From positions 1-19,094 of the forward strand of contig CAIQOG010000538.1 of the NCBI GenBank assembly GCA_903873355.1: DNA of 19,094 bases, given 5' to 3'. Position 1 is the first letter of the stretch, and each line of letters opens with the position of its first letter. Positions 6,856 through 14,721 of the stretch are shown in pieces. This DNA comes from an uncultured Bacteroidales bacterium (GTDB lineage Bacteria; Bacteroidota; Bacteroidia; Bacteroidales; Paludibacteraceae). The notes under the pieces were generated by a model that was given only the letters and a program-made list of their open reading frames with translations, searched no databases and was not told the origin of the DNA. A program made the position numbers and the translations under genes.

Positions 6856-7367
6856 ATGAATTCTGAAGATCAACATTCTGAAATAATTATTTATCAAACA
6901 GAAGATGGTTTGACTAGAATTGATGTGAAATTGACCGAAGAATCTGTATGGTTAACCCAGAGTGATTTAGTTCAATTATTTCAATCGTCAAAATCAAATA
7001 TCAGCGAACATATAAAACATGTTTTTGAAGAAGGCGAATTAAATGAGTTTTCAGTTGTTCGGAATTTCCGAACAACTGCAACTGATGATTAGTTTCAGCC
7101 TATCTTGATATTGCTGAGGTTAATGCGATACAACGCAAGGCTATGTACATGAGTGATTGGATAGAAGTGTTGGATGGGTTTATGAAAATGTCGAGACAAA
7201 ATATATTGACAGACTCAGGTAAGATATCAGCTGAACTTGCCCAGAAAAAGGCTTTTGCAGAATATGAATCCTACAAACTTAAGAATTCTGACCAACTTTC
7301 GAGTATAGAAAAGGAATTCATTAAGAGTTTGGAACAAGCGCATAAGAAATTGAAAGAAAATAATTAA
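6856..7367 (+). pseudogene. rhuM-family gene remnant with internal deletion
   Basis: Two open pieces match opposite ends of one family. The first (6856-7092, 78 codons) has the RhuM N-terminus: EIIIYQTEDGLTRIDVKL, EESVWLTQSDLVQLF, NISEHIKHVFEEGEL and SVVRNFRTTATD, then a stop right after. The second, in another frame and readable from about 7089 without a start codon, gives LVSAYLDIAEVNAIQRKAMYMSDW and then ILTDSGKISAELAQKKAFAEYESY, the RhuM C-terminus. Intact members are roughly 330-350 residues by recollection; only about 170 are represented, so some 500 bases of the centre appear lost, with a frame change at the joint (7079-7092). RhuM-type proteins have a winged-helix-like N-terminal part and no firmly assigned biochemical role. 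The piece from ATG 7143 could still be translated, but a functional product is unlikely. The relic ends 2 bases before parC. Confidence 0.85.
7052..7078. repeat. Perfect 27-base palindrome inside the rhuM relic
   Basis: Arms CAGTTGTTCGGAA (7052-7064) and TTCCGAACAACTG (7066-7078) are perfect inverted copies around a single T. It codes for the family motif SVVRNFRTT, so it lies in a conserved coding part. It ends at the position where homology to the family breaks off. Confidence 0.9.
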
Positions 7368-7369
7368 TT

Positions 7370-10300
7370 ATGGCATCAGAAGACGAAATTATTGAAGCGG
7401 AAAACGAAGAAAACGAAATGACTGGCGCAGCCGACGAAATCGTTGTTGAGGCTGAATCTGCTGCGCATTCACATTATAAAGTACCCAAAATTACCGACGA
7501 AGCGGTGAAACATCACCTCTCCGGCATGTATCAGAACTGGTTTCTGGATTATGCTTCGTATGTAATTCTGGAGCGTGCCGTACCTGATATTTACGACGGA
7601 CTGAAACCCGTTCAGCGCCGTATTTTGCACTCCATGAAGCGGTTGGACGATGGACGCTACAACAAAGTAGCAAATATCGTTGGTCATACCATGCAGTTTC
7701 ACCCACACGGCGATGCGTCCATCGGTGATGCGCTGGTGCAACTCGGACAAAAAGATTTATTGATTGACTGCCAGGGAAACTGGGGAAATATACTTACCGG
7801 CGACGGTGCGGCTGCTCCACGTTACATCGAAGCACGCCTGTCGAAATTTGCCCTCGAAACTGTTTTCAATCCCAAAACCACCGAATGGCGCTCTTCTTAT
7901 GACGGTCGTAACAAAGAACCGGTTGCTTTGCCCGTGAAATTCCCCTTGCTGCTGGCTCAGGGCGTAGAAGGTATTGCTGTGGGTTTGAACTCCAAAATTC
8001 TGCCTCATAATTTCAACGAATTGCTGGATGCATGTGTGGCGTATCTACGCGACGAAGAATTTGTGTTATTTCCCGATTTCCAGACCGGTGGTTCTATCGA
8101 TGTGGCTCGTTACAACGACGGTGAGCGTGGAGGAGCGGTGAAAATCCGTGCCAAAATCAGCAAAGTTGACAATAAAACACTGGCTATTACCGAAATACCA
8201 TTTGGAACAAATACGTCGAAACTGATTGATTCCATTATACGCGCAAGCGAAAAAGGCAAAATCAAAATCCGTAAGGTAGACGATAACACTTCAGCAAACG
8301 TCGAAATTCTGGTGTATCTGCAACCCGGAATATCTTCGGATAAGACCATCGATGCGCTTTATGCATTTACGGATTGCGAACTCAGTATTTCGCCCAACTG
8401 CTGTGTAATTCACGACAATAAACCACGTTTTCTGGGTGTCAGCGAAATGCTGCGTATCAGCTGCGACCATACAAAAGACTTACTCAAAGCGGAACTAGAA
8501 ATTCAGAAAGCCGAATTGCTGGAACAACTGTTTTTTACCTCGCTTGAGAAAATATTCATCGAAAACCGCATTTACAAGGATAAAGGGTTCGAAGACAGCA
8601 ACTCGCAGGATGCGGCTATCGCCCACATTGACAAACGGTTAGAACCGTTCAAGAAAGATTTCATTCGTGAAATTACCCGCGAAGACTTTTTGAAACTGCT
8701 CGAAATCAAAATGATGCGTATCACCAAGTTTGACTCTGATAAGGCAAACGATATGTTGATTTCTATTCAGAAAAAAATTGATGAAATAGACCATCATTTG
8801 GCTCACTTGGTGGATTACACCATCGCCTGGTACGAAGGATTGAAAGCCAAATACGGCAAAGACTTCCCGCGTCGTACCGAGATTCGCAACTTTGAAACCA
8901 TTGTAGCGGCTAAAGTGGTAGAAGCCAACGAAAAACTCTACGTGAATTACGAAGAAGGATTTATAGGAACATCGTTGCGAAAGGACGAATTTGTATGCAA
9001 CTGTTCAGATATCGACGATATTATCATTTTCTTCAAAGACGGTAAATACAAGGTTGTTAAGGTCACCGACAAGTTGTTCGTTGGGAAAAATATTCTCCAT
9101 CTGGACGTTTTCAAAAAGAACGACAAACGCACCGTTTATAACACTGTATATCGCGATGGGAAAACCGGACCATATTACATCAAACGCTTTGCTGTAAACG
9201 GAATTACCCGCGACAAAGAATATGATATTACACAGGGAACTGCAGGTTCGAAGGTTGTATATTTCACTTCCAATCCCAATGCCGAAGCTGAAGTTATTCG
9301 TGTAACATTGAAGCCAAAACCACGTCTGAACAAATTAGTTTTCGAGAAAGATTTCAGCGAAATTGCAATCAAGGGTCGACAGTCGTTGGGAAATATACTG
9401 ACCAAAAACGATATTCAGAAAATTGCATTGAAAACAAAAGGTGGTTCTACACTCGGTGGTCGTCAGGTTTGGTTCGATCGCGATGTGTTGCGACTTAATT
9501 ACGACAACCGTGGCGAATATCTGGGAGAATTCCATAGTGATGATTTGATTTTGATTGTATCGTCGAAAGGCGATTATTATACTTCAAACTTCGATCTGAA
9601 TAATCACTTCGAGAAAGATATTCTGGTTATCGAAAAATTTGATTCAAATAAAATTTGGTCGGTGGCATTATGGGATGCCGAACAGAAATTCTATTACCTG
9701 AAACGTTTCCAGCTTGAATCAAATCAGAAACTGCAAAACTTCCTTGGTGAAAATGCAGAATCTAAACTGATGTTGATGACCGACGTGGATTATCCGCGGT
9801 TTGAGGTGATTATGGGCGGAAACGATTCATACCGCGAAGCGTTAATAATCGATGCTGAAGAATTTATCGCAGTGAAAAGTTTTAAAGCCAAAGGTAAACG
9901 CCTGACAACATTTGAAGTAAAAAGCATCAACGAGCTTGAACCGGTCAGATTTAAACCTGTGGAAGAACCAAAAATGCCGGAAATTGAAGATACTGATGAA
10001 GATGATGTGGATGAAACAGAGCTTGAAGAGATTCAAACTGAAACCGAAACCGAAGTTGAAACTGAAGTTGATATAAAAGAAGCTGAACTGAAACCTGCAA
10101 AAAAAGCAAAACCAAAAGCCAAAACCGAAACGAAGGCTGAACCGGAAGTAACTCCTGAACCCGAAATAATTACTCCGGAAGCACAAAAGGTAACTTTTAT
10201 TGTCAACGGAATGGTGGTGGAAACTCCTGAAGGAGAGTCGGATACAGAAAATGGGGAAATGGAAAAATCAGAAAAGATAATTTCCAAAACCCCAAAGTCG

Positions 10301-10411
10301 AAAACTCCGGTATTAGCAAAGTCGAAAACTAAAAAGCAGATAACGCCTGACGATGCTGAGGATATTTATCGAACCAGGGAAGATGAAGACGGACAGTTGA
10401 CGCTGTTTTAA
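7370..10411 (+). CDS. parC: DNA topoisomerase IV-like subunit A (gyrase A/ParC family)
   Basis: The 1013-residue protein is a type IIA topoisomerase breakage-reunion subunit, which cuts and passes DNA duplexes together with a ParE/GyrB-type ATPase that is not in this window. After an acidic N-terminal stretch (1-35) come YASYVILERAVPDIYDGLKPVQRRIL (61-86), FHPHGDASIGDALV (110-123) and AAAPRYIEARLS (147-158), where Tyr152 is the catalytic DNA-linking residue after Arg151. A long coiled-coil region lies near 360-500, and the C-terminal DNA-wrapping domain runs to about 860. The final ~150 residues (865-1013) are low-complexity Glu/Thr then Lys/Pro-rich and end in DGQLTLF. I prefer ParC over GyrA because of the Bacteroidota-like HPHGDASIGD block, the tail and the absence of a clear GyrA box. 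The start is only 2 bases after the rhuM relic. Confidence 0.85.
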   Translation: MASEDEIIEAENEENEMTGAADEIVVEAESAAHSHYKVPKITDEAVKHHLSGMYQNWFLDYASYVILERAVPDIYDGLKPVQRRILHSMKRLDDGRYNKVANIVGHTMQFHPHGDASIGDALVQLGQKDLLIDCQGNWGNILTGDGAAAPRYIEARLSKFALETVFNPKTTEWRSSYDGRNKEPVALPVKFPLLLAQGVEGIAVGLNSKILPHNFNELLDACVAYLRDEEFVLFPDFQTGGSIDVARYNDGERGGAVKIRAKISKVDNKTLAITEIPFGTNTSKLIDSIIRASEKGKIKIRKVDDNTSANVEILVYLQPGISSDKTIDALYAFTDCELSISPNCCVIHDNKPRFLGVSEMLRISCDHTKDLLKAELEIQKAELLEQLFFTSLEKIFIENRIYKDKGFEDSNSQDAAIAHIDKRLEPFKKDFIREITREDFLKLLEIKMMRITKFDSDKANDMLISIQKKIDEIDHHLAHLVDYTIAWYEGLKAKYGKDFPRRTEIRNFETIVAAKVVEANEKLYVNYEEGFIGTSLRKDEFVCNCSDIDDIIIFFKDGKYKVVKVTDKLFVGKNILHLDVFKKNDKRTVYNTVYRDGKTGPYYIKRFAVNGITRDKEYDITQGTAGSKVVYFTSNPNAEAEVIRVTLKPKPRLNKLVFEKDFSEIAIKGRQSLGNILTKNDIQKIALKTKGGSTLGGRQVWFDRDVLRLNYDNRGEYLGEFHSDDLILIVSSKGDYYTSNFDLNNHFEKDILVIEKFDSNKIWSVALWDAEQKFYYLKRFQLESNQKLQNFLGENAESKLMLMTDVDYPRFEVIMGGNDSYREALIIDAEEFIAVKSFKAKGKRLTTFEVKSINELEPVRFKPVEEPKMPEIEDTDEDDVDETELEEIQTETETEVETEVDIKEAELKPAKKAKPKAKTETKAEPEVTPEPEIITPEAQKVTFIVNGMVVETPEGESDTENGEMEKSEKIISKTPKSKTPVLAKSKTKKQITPDDAEDIYRTREDEDGQLTLF

Positions 10412-10424
10412 AATTCACACAGAA

Positions 10425-10455
10425 TTGACAGGGTGACATGAAGTCACCCCGTCAA
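10425..10455 (+). terminator. Strong hairpin after parC, possible terminator
   Basis: TTGAC-A-GGGTGAC (10425-10437) pairs with GTCACCC-C-GTCAA (10443-10455) across a 5-base loop, with one A/C mismatch. The hairpin starts 14 bases after the parC stop. No T-run follows, so it may instead protect a 3' end. Confidence 0.6.
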
Positions 10456-10545
10456 TCATATAAAACCTGCTAAATTTTCAAAGGCAAAAAAACTGATCAA
10501 AAAATTTTTTCGGGAATTTTGCAGCGTTTTTCAGCATTCCAATTG

Positions 10546-10582
10546 TAAATAGTAAATGAATAAATAGAAAATAGAAATAATA
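10546..10582 (+). repeat. Degenerate 7-base repeats before fumarase start
   Basis: The leader before ATG 10583 divides into TAAATAG, TAAATGA, (A), TAAATAG, AAAATAG and AAATAAT units. The pattern is AT-only apart from the G, so it may be simple-sequence drift. No clear TAnnTTTG box was found upstream; GAATTTTG near 10515-10522 is the nearest. Confidence 0.5.
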
Positions 10583-12214
10583 ATGGCAAAAGAATTTAAG
10601 TATCAGGACACTTTTCTGTTGGGAAAAGACAAAACCGAATATTATCTACTTACCAAAGATTATGTGTCAGTTTCTGAATTTAATGGACAGGAAATATTGA
10701 CAGTTGAACCGGAAGGACTAACCAAACTCGCCCGTACTGCCATGCGCGATTGTTCTTTCCTGCTTCGTCCGGAGCATCAGCGTCAGGTGGCAGCCATTCT
10801 TGCCGACCCTGCTGCGAGTGAAAATGACAAATACGTGGCATTGACTATGCTCCGTAATGCCGAAATTGCTGCAAAAGGCATTCTGCCTTTCTGTCAGGAT
10901 ACGGGAACGGCTACCGTGTATGCCAAAAAAGGAAATAACGTGTGGACCGATGGAACAGACGAAGAAGCCCTCTCGAAAGGAATTTACGAAACGTATACCG
11001 AAGAGAACCTACGTTATTCACAAAATGCTGCGTTGAACATGTACGACGAGGTGAATACCGGCACGAATCTTCCGGCTCAGATTGATCTCGTTGCAAGTCA
11101 TGGAAATGAATACAAGTTTTTGTTTATCGCCAAAGGTGGTGGTTCTGCCAACAAATCATACTTGTTTCAGGAAACCAAAGCGTTGCTGAATCCAACGTCA
11201 TTGGAAAAATTCCTGACCGAGAAAATGAAAACGCTCGGAACGGCTGCTTGTCCGCCTTATCACATTGCGTTTGTTATCGGCGGAACTTCGGCTGATGCAA
11301 CCATGAAAACAGTGAAACTGGCTTCAACAAAGTATTACGATGAACTTCCGACTGAAGGAAATGAACTTGGTCAGGCTTTCCGCGATGTGGAAATGGAGCA
11401 GAAAATTCTAAAACAGGCTCAGGCTTCCGGTCTTGGAGCTCAGTTCGGCGGCAAGTATTTTGCTCACGACATCCGTATTGTACGCCTCTCACGTCATGGT
11501 GCTTCCTGTTTTGTGGGTATGGCCGTTTCGTGTTCTGCCGACCGCAATATCAAAGGAAAAATCAACAAAGACGGTATCTGGGTTGAGAAAATGGAAGACA
11601 ATCCGGGAGCATTGATACCCGTTGAATTGCGCAATCAGGGCGAAGGTGATGCAGTGAAAATCGACCTCAACCAACCAATGAGCGAAATCCTGGCTACACT
11701 ATCGAAATATCCGGTTGCAACACGTTTATCGCTTACCGGAACAATCGTTGTTGGTCGTGATATTGCTCATGCCAAACTCAAAGAACTGATTGATGCCGGC
11801 AGACCATTACCTCAATATATAAAAGACCATCCGATTTATTACGCCGGTCCTGCTAAAACACCGAAGGGAATGGCTTCCGGTTCGTTTGGGCCTACCACAG
11901 CCGGTCGCATGGACTCGTATGTGGACTTGTTTCAGGCCAATGGTGGCAGCTTAATTATGATTGCCAAAGGAAACCGCACGCAACAGGTAACCGACGCTTG
12001 TCAGAAATACGGTGGCTTCTACCTCGGTTCAATCGGTGGTCCGGCAGCTATTCTGGCTGAGCAAAACATCAAAAAGGTGGAATGTCTGGAATGGCCTGAA
12101 CTCGGCATGGAAGCCATCTGGAAAATCGAAGTGGTTGATTTCCCGGCTTTCATTCTGGTTGACGACAAAGGAAATGACTTTTTCAAACTGATAAAACCAA
12201 CGATGGTTTGCTAA
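10583..12214 (+). CDS. fumA: Class I (iron-sulfur) fumarate hydratase
   Basis: The 543-residue enzyme interconverts fumarate and malate in the TCA cycle. It is the oxygen-sensitive dimeric [4Fe-4S] type with both alpha and beta parts in one chain. The cluster cysteines are visible at Cys104 ([10 protein letters not shown]), Cys223 (AACPPYH) and Cys317 (VSCSADRN), each one residue before the positions I recall for E. coli FumA (105, 224, 318). Other family blocks are [13 protein letters not shown] (184-196), [13 protein letters not shown] (233-245) and, in the beta part, [18 protein letters not shown] (427-444). It is read alone, between the parC hairpin and a hairpin/repeat element that begins at the first base after its stop codon. 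In anaerobic Bacteroidales it probably works in the reductive direction toward succinate; that is inference from lifestyle. Confidence 0.96.
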   Translation: MAKEFKYQDTFLLGKDKTEYYLLTKDYVSVSEFNGQEILTVEPEGLTKLARTAMRDCSFLLRPEHQRQVAAILADPAASENDKYVALTMLRNAEIAAKGILPFCQDTGTATVYAKKGNNVWTDGTDEEALSKGIYETYTEENLRYSQNAALNMYDEVNTGTNLPAQIDLVASHGNEYKFLFIAKGGGSANKSYLFQETKALLNPTSLEKFLTEKMKTLGTAACPPYHIAFVIGGTSADATMKTVKLASTKYYDELPTEGNELGQAFRDVEMEQKILKQAQASGLGAQFGGKYFAHDIRIVRLSRHGASCFVGMAVSCSADRNIKGKINKDGIWVEKMEDNPGALIPVELRNQGEGDAVKIDLNQPMSEILATLSKYPVATRLSLTGTIVVGRDIAHAKLKELIDAGRPLPQYIKDHPIYYAGPAKTPKGMASGSFGPTTAGRMDSYVDLFQANGGSLIMIAKGNRTQQVTDACQKYGGFYLGSIGGPAAILAEQNIKKVECLEWPELGMEAIWKIEVVDFPAFILVDDKGNDFFKLIKPTMVC

Positions 12215-12307
12215 CCCCAACCCCTAAAGGGGCTTTCAAGAATAGAAACGGCTTTATTCACATTTGAATACAGCCGTTTTCATAAGTTCCCCTTTAGGGG
12301 TTAGGGG
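12215..12307. repeat. Paired inverted repeat filling the fumarase/TonB-receptor intergenic space
   Basis: The left arm (12215-12235) and right arm (12284-12307) are near-perfect inverted copies. Each has two CCCC (or GGGG) blocks, and the inner part is itself the palindrome CCCCTAAAGGGG or CCCCTTTAGGGG. The right arm has one extra base between the blocks and one different base near the CTT end. The left arm starts at the first base after the fumarase stop codon; the right arm ends one base before the receptor stop codon. Similar CCCCTAAAGGGG units recur between genes in other Bacteroidota genomes as I remember, which suggests a REP- or MITE-like element. Confidence 0.8.
12245..12281. terminator. 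Terminator hairpin between fumarase and TonB receptor
   Basis: AAACGGCT (12246-12253) pairs with AGCCGTTT (12272-12279). After one mismatch the stem continues with TATTCA and TGAATA, giving about 14 pairs and a 4-base loop. On the plus strand the second arm runs into TTTT, so it suits fumarase best. Confidence 0.75.
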
Positions 12308-12308
12308 T

Positions 12309-14240
12309 CTACAATCTCTTTCTCACTCCCACACTGAAGTTAATTCCCGGTTGCGTCAGTCCGCCATAATCGGCATAACTGGAATTCAGGATATTATTTA
12401 CATCCAGAAACACATCAAAGGTTTTATCCGCCCAAAGGAATCGGGTGTCGAGTAAAGCATAAGGTTTGAAGCTTTGCAAAACACTTTTTGCATCAGTATA
12501 AGTTCCGGTACGGTCGAAATACACCAGTTTCCACGATGCAGACAGTTTCTTCCAAATTGCATGGTCAACTGTAAGTGAAATCTTATTTTTCAGATAATCA
12601 AGCACATACTTTGAATCATAAGTATCGGCGCTTTTGTCCATTTGTAGATAAGAGTATAACAGTCCAAGTTTCTTAATCGGTCCTTTATGGAAAAAGTAGG
12701 CAAAAGAAATGTCACCACCTAATGCATTGACATTCGTCAGGTTTTTGCTTTGCCACAATGTATCGTTAGCGGTTTTTGCTATTGCCGGAGGTACTCTGAC
12801 CCAATCAATTACATTTTGTCCCATGCGGTAAAAAATGGCAGCATCGAGTTTCCAGTTATCCTGATAGATTTTTGTCCCGAACTCAACTGTTTGTGATTTC
12901 TCCGGCTGCAGGTTTGGATTGGCTAATTGAGTTTTGCTTTTGTAGTACAAATCGGTAAAAGTGGGAAAACGTACTGCCGAATTTGCATCGGCAAAAATTT
13001 TGAAATTATCACTAAAAGAATAGGCTGCATCTACACCACCATAACCATTCAACCCAAAAGTTGTTGAGTTCGTGGCAGCTGCTCCGGCTGAAAAAAACCA
13101 TTTTCCGAGCTTTACCGAATGGTCTATCATTCCTGTTTCAATCAGACGATTATTCTCTTTGGTAAAGTAACCGTTAGTTTCCAGTGGAGCGCGCATTGAA
13201 TCAATCGGAGTTCCGAGTACATTGCTGAAAATATGTTCGTTATGGATTTCAATGCCAACAGTTGTTTTCCCAATCACTGATGAGTAAGTTGCTGAGGCTT
13301 TTCCGCCGGTTACGTCGGTCATGTGATAATTGTGGAATTTGTACCATGAAGCAGCGCCAACATAATTCCGGAATAGCTCAAAACGGTCATGGTGCTGACG
13401 CCAGAATGTCTGAGCATTGTATTGCCAGTTGCCCCTTGTCAGAGACCAACTTAATGCAGCCATAAAGGTTTTTGTGCTTTCAAACTGATTTGGGTACGCC
13501 AACGTATAAAAGCTGTTTGCACCAAAATCTTTCATTTGTCCGGCCAATTGCAGTTCAAATTTTCCGGCTTTTTCAGTTTGTAGCGAAGAATGAACAAAAC
13601 CATTCAGGAAATTAAAATCGGTGTTATCCATATAACCATTGCTGCTATTGTGTGAAATGGATGCAAATGTTTGAACTTTATCAATCACAAAATTACCTGA
13701 AAGAGCTTGTCCAAGTGTTACAAAACTGCCACCGGTTAGTTCAGCTGTCAATGACTGTTTGTCTGAATTTTCAGTTACAATATTGATTGCGCCACTGAAA
13801 GCATTTGGTCCGAGAACACGAGCTGATGACCCTTCAAGAATTTCAATGCGACTAACATCCGATAGGTTCAACGGAATGTCAAGATTGAAATGTCCGGTTT
13901 GTGGGTCAGTTATGTTTACGCCGTTCAACAGAACAAGTACCTGATCGAAAGTTCCTCCACGTACCGAAATATCGGCTTGAGTTGAGTTTGTTCCGCGTTG
14001 ACGAATATCGATTCCCGCCACATAATCAAGCAATTGGTCAATACTCTGCACAGCTGAACGTTTGATTTCTGATTTATCAATCACTGTGAGGATGCGTCCC
14101 ATCTCGGAGTATAATTTTTTCTGTGCAGCAGTTACCTGCAACTCCGATAAATTGACTGTCAGTGAATCATTTCCCTGAGCGACTAATGAATTTAAAACTC
14201 CAATTAAAAACAATGAACATAAAAATACTATCTTTCTCAT
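12309..14240 (-). CDS. TonB-dependent outer-membrane receptor (BtuB/FepA-like)
   Basis: The 643-residue protein has a signal peptide (MRKIVFLCSLFLIGVLNSLVAQG, cleavage near residue 22), a possible TonB box in LTVNLSELQVTA, and an N-terminal plug at about 45-160 with LLDYVAGIDIRQRG, ISVRGGTFDQVLVLLNGV, and DVSRIEILEGSSARVLGPNAFSGAINIVT. The rest is a 22-strand-type barrel with FTDLYYK, LQPEKSQTVEFG and a C-terminal NFSVGVRKRL. It has no carboxypeptidase-like N-terminal extension, so it is the simple receptor type rather than a SusC type. It should import a scarce ligand (siderophore, haem or cobalamin) using TonB energy; ligand identity is not visible and no cobalamin riboswitch fits upstream. 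A strong terminator stands only 16 bases before its ATG, so expression depends on read-through or an unseen promoter. Confidence 0.9.
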   Translation of the reverse strand: MRKIVFLCSLFLIGVLNSLVAQGNDSLTVNLSELQVTAAQKKLYSEMGRILTVIDKSEIKRSAVQSIDQLLDYVAGIDIRQRGTNSTQADISVRGGTFDQVLVLLNGVNITDPQTGHFNLDIPLNLSDVSRIEILEGSSARVLGPNAFSGAINIVTENSDKQSLTAELTGGSFVTLGQALSGNFVIDKVQTFASISHNSSNGYMDNTDFNFLNGFVHSSLQTEKAGKFELQLAGQMKDFGANSFYTLAYPNQFESTKTFMAALSWSLTRGNWQYNAQTFWRQHHDRFELFRNYVGAASWYKFHNYHMTDVTGGKASATYSSVIGKTTVGIEIHNEHIFSNVLGTPIDSMRAPLETNGYFTKENNRLIETGMIDHSVKLGKWFFSAGAAATNSTTFGLNGYGGVDAAYSFSDNFKIFADANSAVRFPTFTDLYYKSKTQLANPNLQPEKSQTVEFGTKIYQDNWKLDAAIFYRMGQNVIDWVRVPPAIAKTANDTLWQSKNLTNVNALGGDISFAYFFHKGPIKKLGLLYSYLQMDKSADTYDSKYVLDYLKNKISLTVDHAIWKKLSASWKLVYFDRTGTYTDAKSVLQSFKPYALLDTRFLWADKTFDVFLDVNNILNSSYADYGGLTQPGINFSVGVRKRL

Positions 14241-14248
14241 AATGAATA

Positions 14249-14290
14249 AAATAAAAAACGGTTGAAGCAGAAAACCCGCCTCAACCGTTT
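14249..14290 (-). terminator. Strong terminator/attenuator directly before TonB receptor start
   Basis: On the minus strand AAACGGTTGAGGC pairs with GCTTCAACCGTTT: 13 pairs with one G-U, around a 9-base loop, followed by TTTATTTT. Stem bases span 14290 down to 14256. The T-run ends nine bases before the receptor ATG (14240). It starts 11 bases after the stop codon of the small gene upstream. Confidence 0.85.
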
Positions 14291-14301
14291 GGATGAATAT
14301 T

Positions 14302-14604
14302 TTAATTTATAATTCTCGCAGCAACTTCATCTGTGGCAGCAGATGTCAGGTTTATTGCCTCAGTTAACTGAAACGCAAATTCATTTTCCAAATCAACCGA
14401 CTCATTATCAGTACATTCTTTTGTGGAAGAAACAAATGACAATGTGTTTGCTTTTGTGCTTTTCTGAACAGACTTATCAGCAATAGATACTGACAGACAA
14501 CCAATGGTAACAACAGTTCCAAGACTGCAAAACACGGCATATCGCGCTCTGCTCCAGCGGCGGAAACGAATGATGCGTTGTTGTGTTTTGGCTTGACTGA
14601 ACAT
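14302..14604 (-). CDS. Small conserved-looking basic protein of unknown function
   Basis: The 100-residue product starts with a basic stretch (KTQQRIIRFRRWSRARYA, 6-23), then a hydrophobic segment of about 20 residues (AVFCSLGTVVTIGCLSVSIA, 23-42), then a polar, acidic tail (62-80) ending ARIIN. The layout resembles a signal anchor or atypical leader. I recall the pattern R-W-S-R-x-x-Y-A-x-F-x-S-L-G-x-x-V-x-I-G in small unannotated Bacteroidales proteins encoded near TonB receptors, but cannot confirm it here. ATG 14604 is chosen because a -7 box at 14628-14635 places the RNA start just upstream; two other minus-strand frames overlap it but have no such motif. It lies 61 bases before the TonB receptor, with a strong terminator between. 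It may be a membrane peptide, a leader peptide or a receptor accessory; function unknown. Confidence 0.7.
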   Translation of the reverse strand: MFSQAKTQQRIIRFRRWSRARYAVFCSLGTVVTIGCLSVSIADKSVQKSTKANTLSFVSSTKECTDNESVDLENEFAFQLTEAINLTSAATDEVAARIIN

Positions 14605-14627
14605 TGGTTTTGTTTAATTTGAAGCTG

Positions 14628-14635
14628 CAAAAGTA
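14628..14635 (-). promoter_or_regulatory. Bacteroidota -7 box for the small gene (and receptor)
   Basis: The minus strand reads TACTTTTG followed by C, an exact TAnnTTTG match, preceded by a T-run and TTTAAC. RNA would start near 14621, 17 bases before the ATG at 14604. It lies just past the terminator of the lipoprotein gene, so it begins a new transcription unit. Confidence 0.6.
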
Positions 14636-14666
14636 GGAAAAAAAACAGTTAAACGACATTTGAAGC

Positions 14667-14699
14667 ATAAAAAAAGTGCCGGTTTCCAGGTCGGCACTT
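14667..14699 (-). terminator. Intrinsic terminator after the DUF6242-like lipoprotein gene
   Basis: On the minus strand AAGTGCCG (14699-14692) pairs with CGGCACTT (14681-14674) around a 10-base loop and is followed by a run of T. It sits 23 bases after the stop codon of the lipoprotein gene. Confidence 0.85.
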
Positions 14700-14721
14700 C
14701 TGTAAATTGCTATTTTTCAGA

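Noticed and set aside
7143..7367. Independent 74-codon gene upstream of parC
   Set aside because: It matches the C-terminal end of the RhuM family, and the similarity continues upstream of its ATG to about 7089, so it is a fragment of the broken gene.
9842..10186. 114-codon minus-strand frame rich in Phe inside parC
   Set aside because: It is the antisense of the Glu/Lys-rich parC tail (GAA/AAA codons give TTC/TTT), a composition artefact with no motif.
12215..12307. Possible insertion sequence at the CCCC/GGGG inverted repeats
   Set aside because: Only about 48 bases separate the arms, there is no transposase and no clear target-site duplication, so at most a non-autonomous element.
14241..14301. 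Cobalamin riboswitch upstream of the TonB receptor
   Set aside because: The 61-base gap is mostly one simple hairpin; it is too short and I see no B12-box-like sequence in it.
14364..14668. Two alternative minus-strand frames (from 14630 and 14668) overlapping the small gene
   Set aside because: Both lack a patterned basic/hydrophobic layout, and their starts lie at or upstream of the predicted RNA start near 14621.
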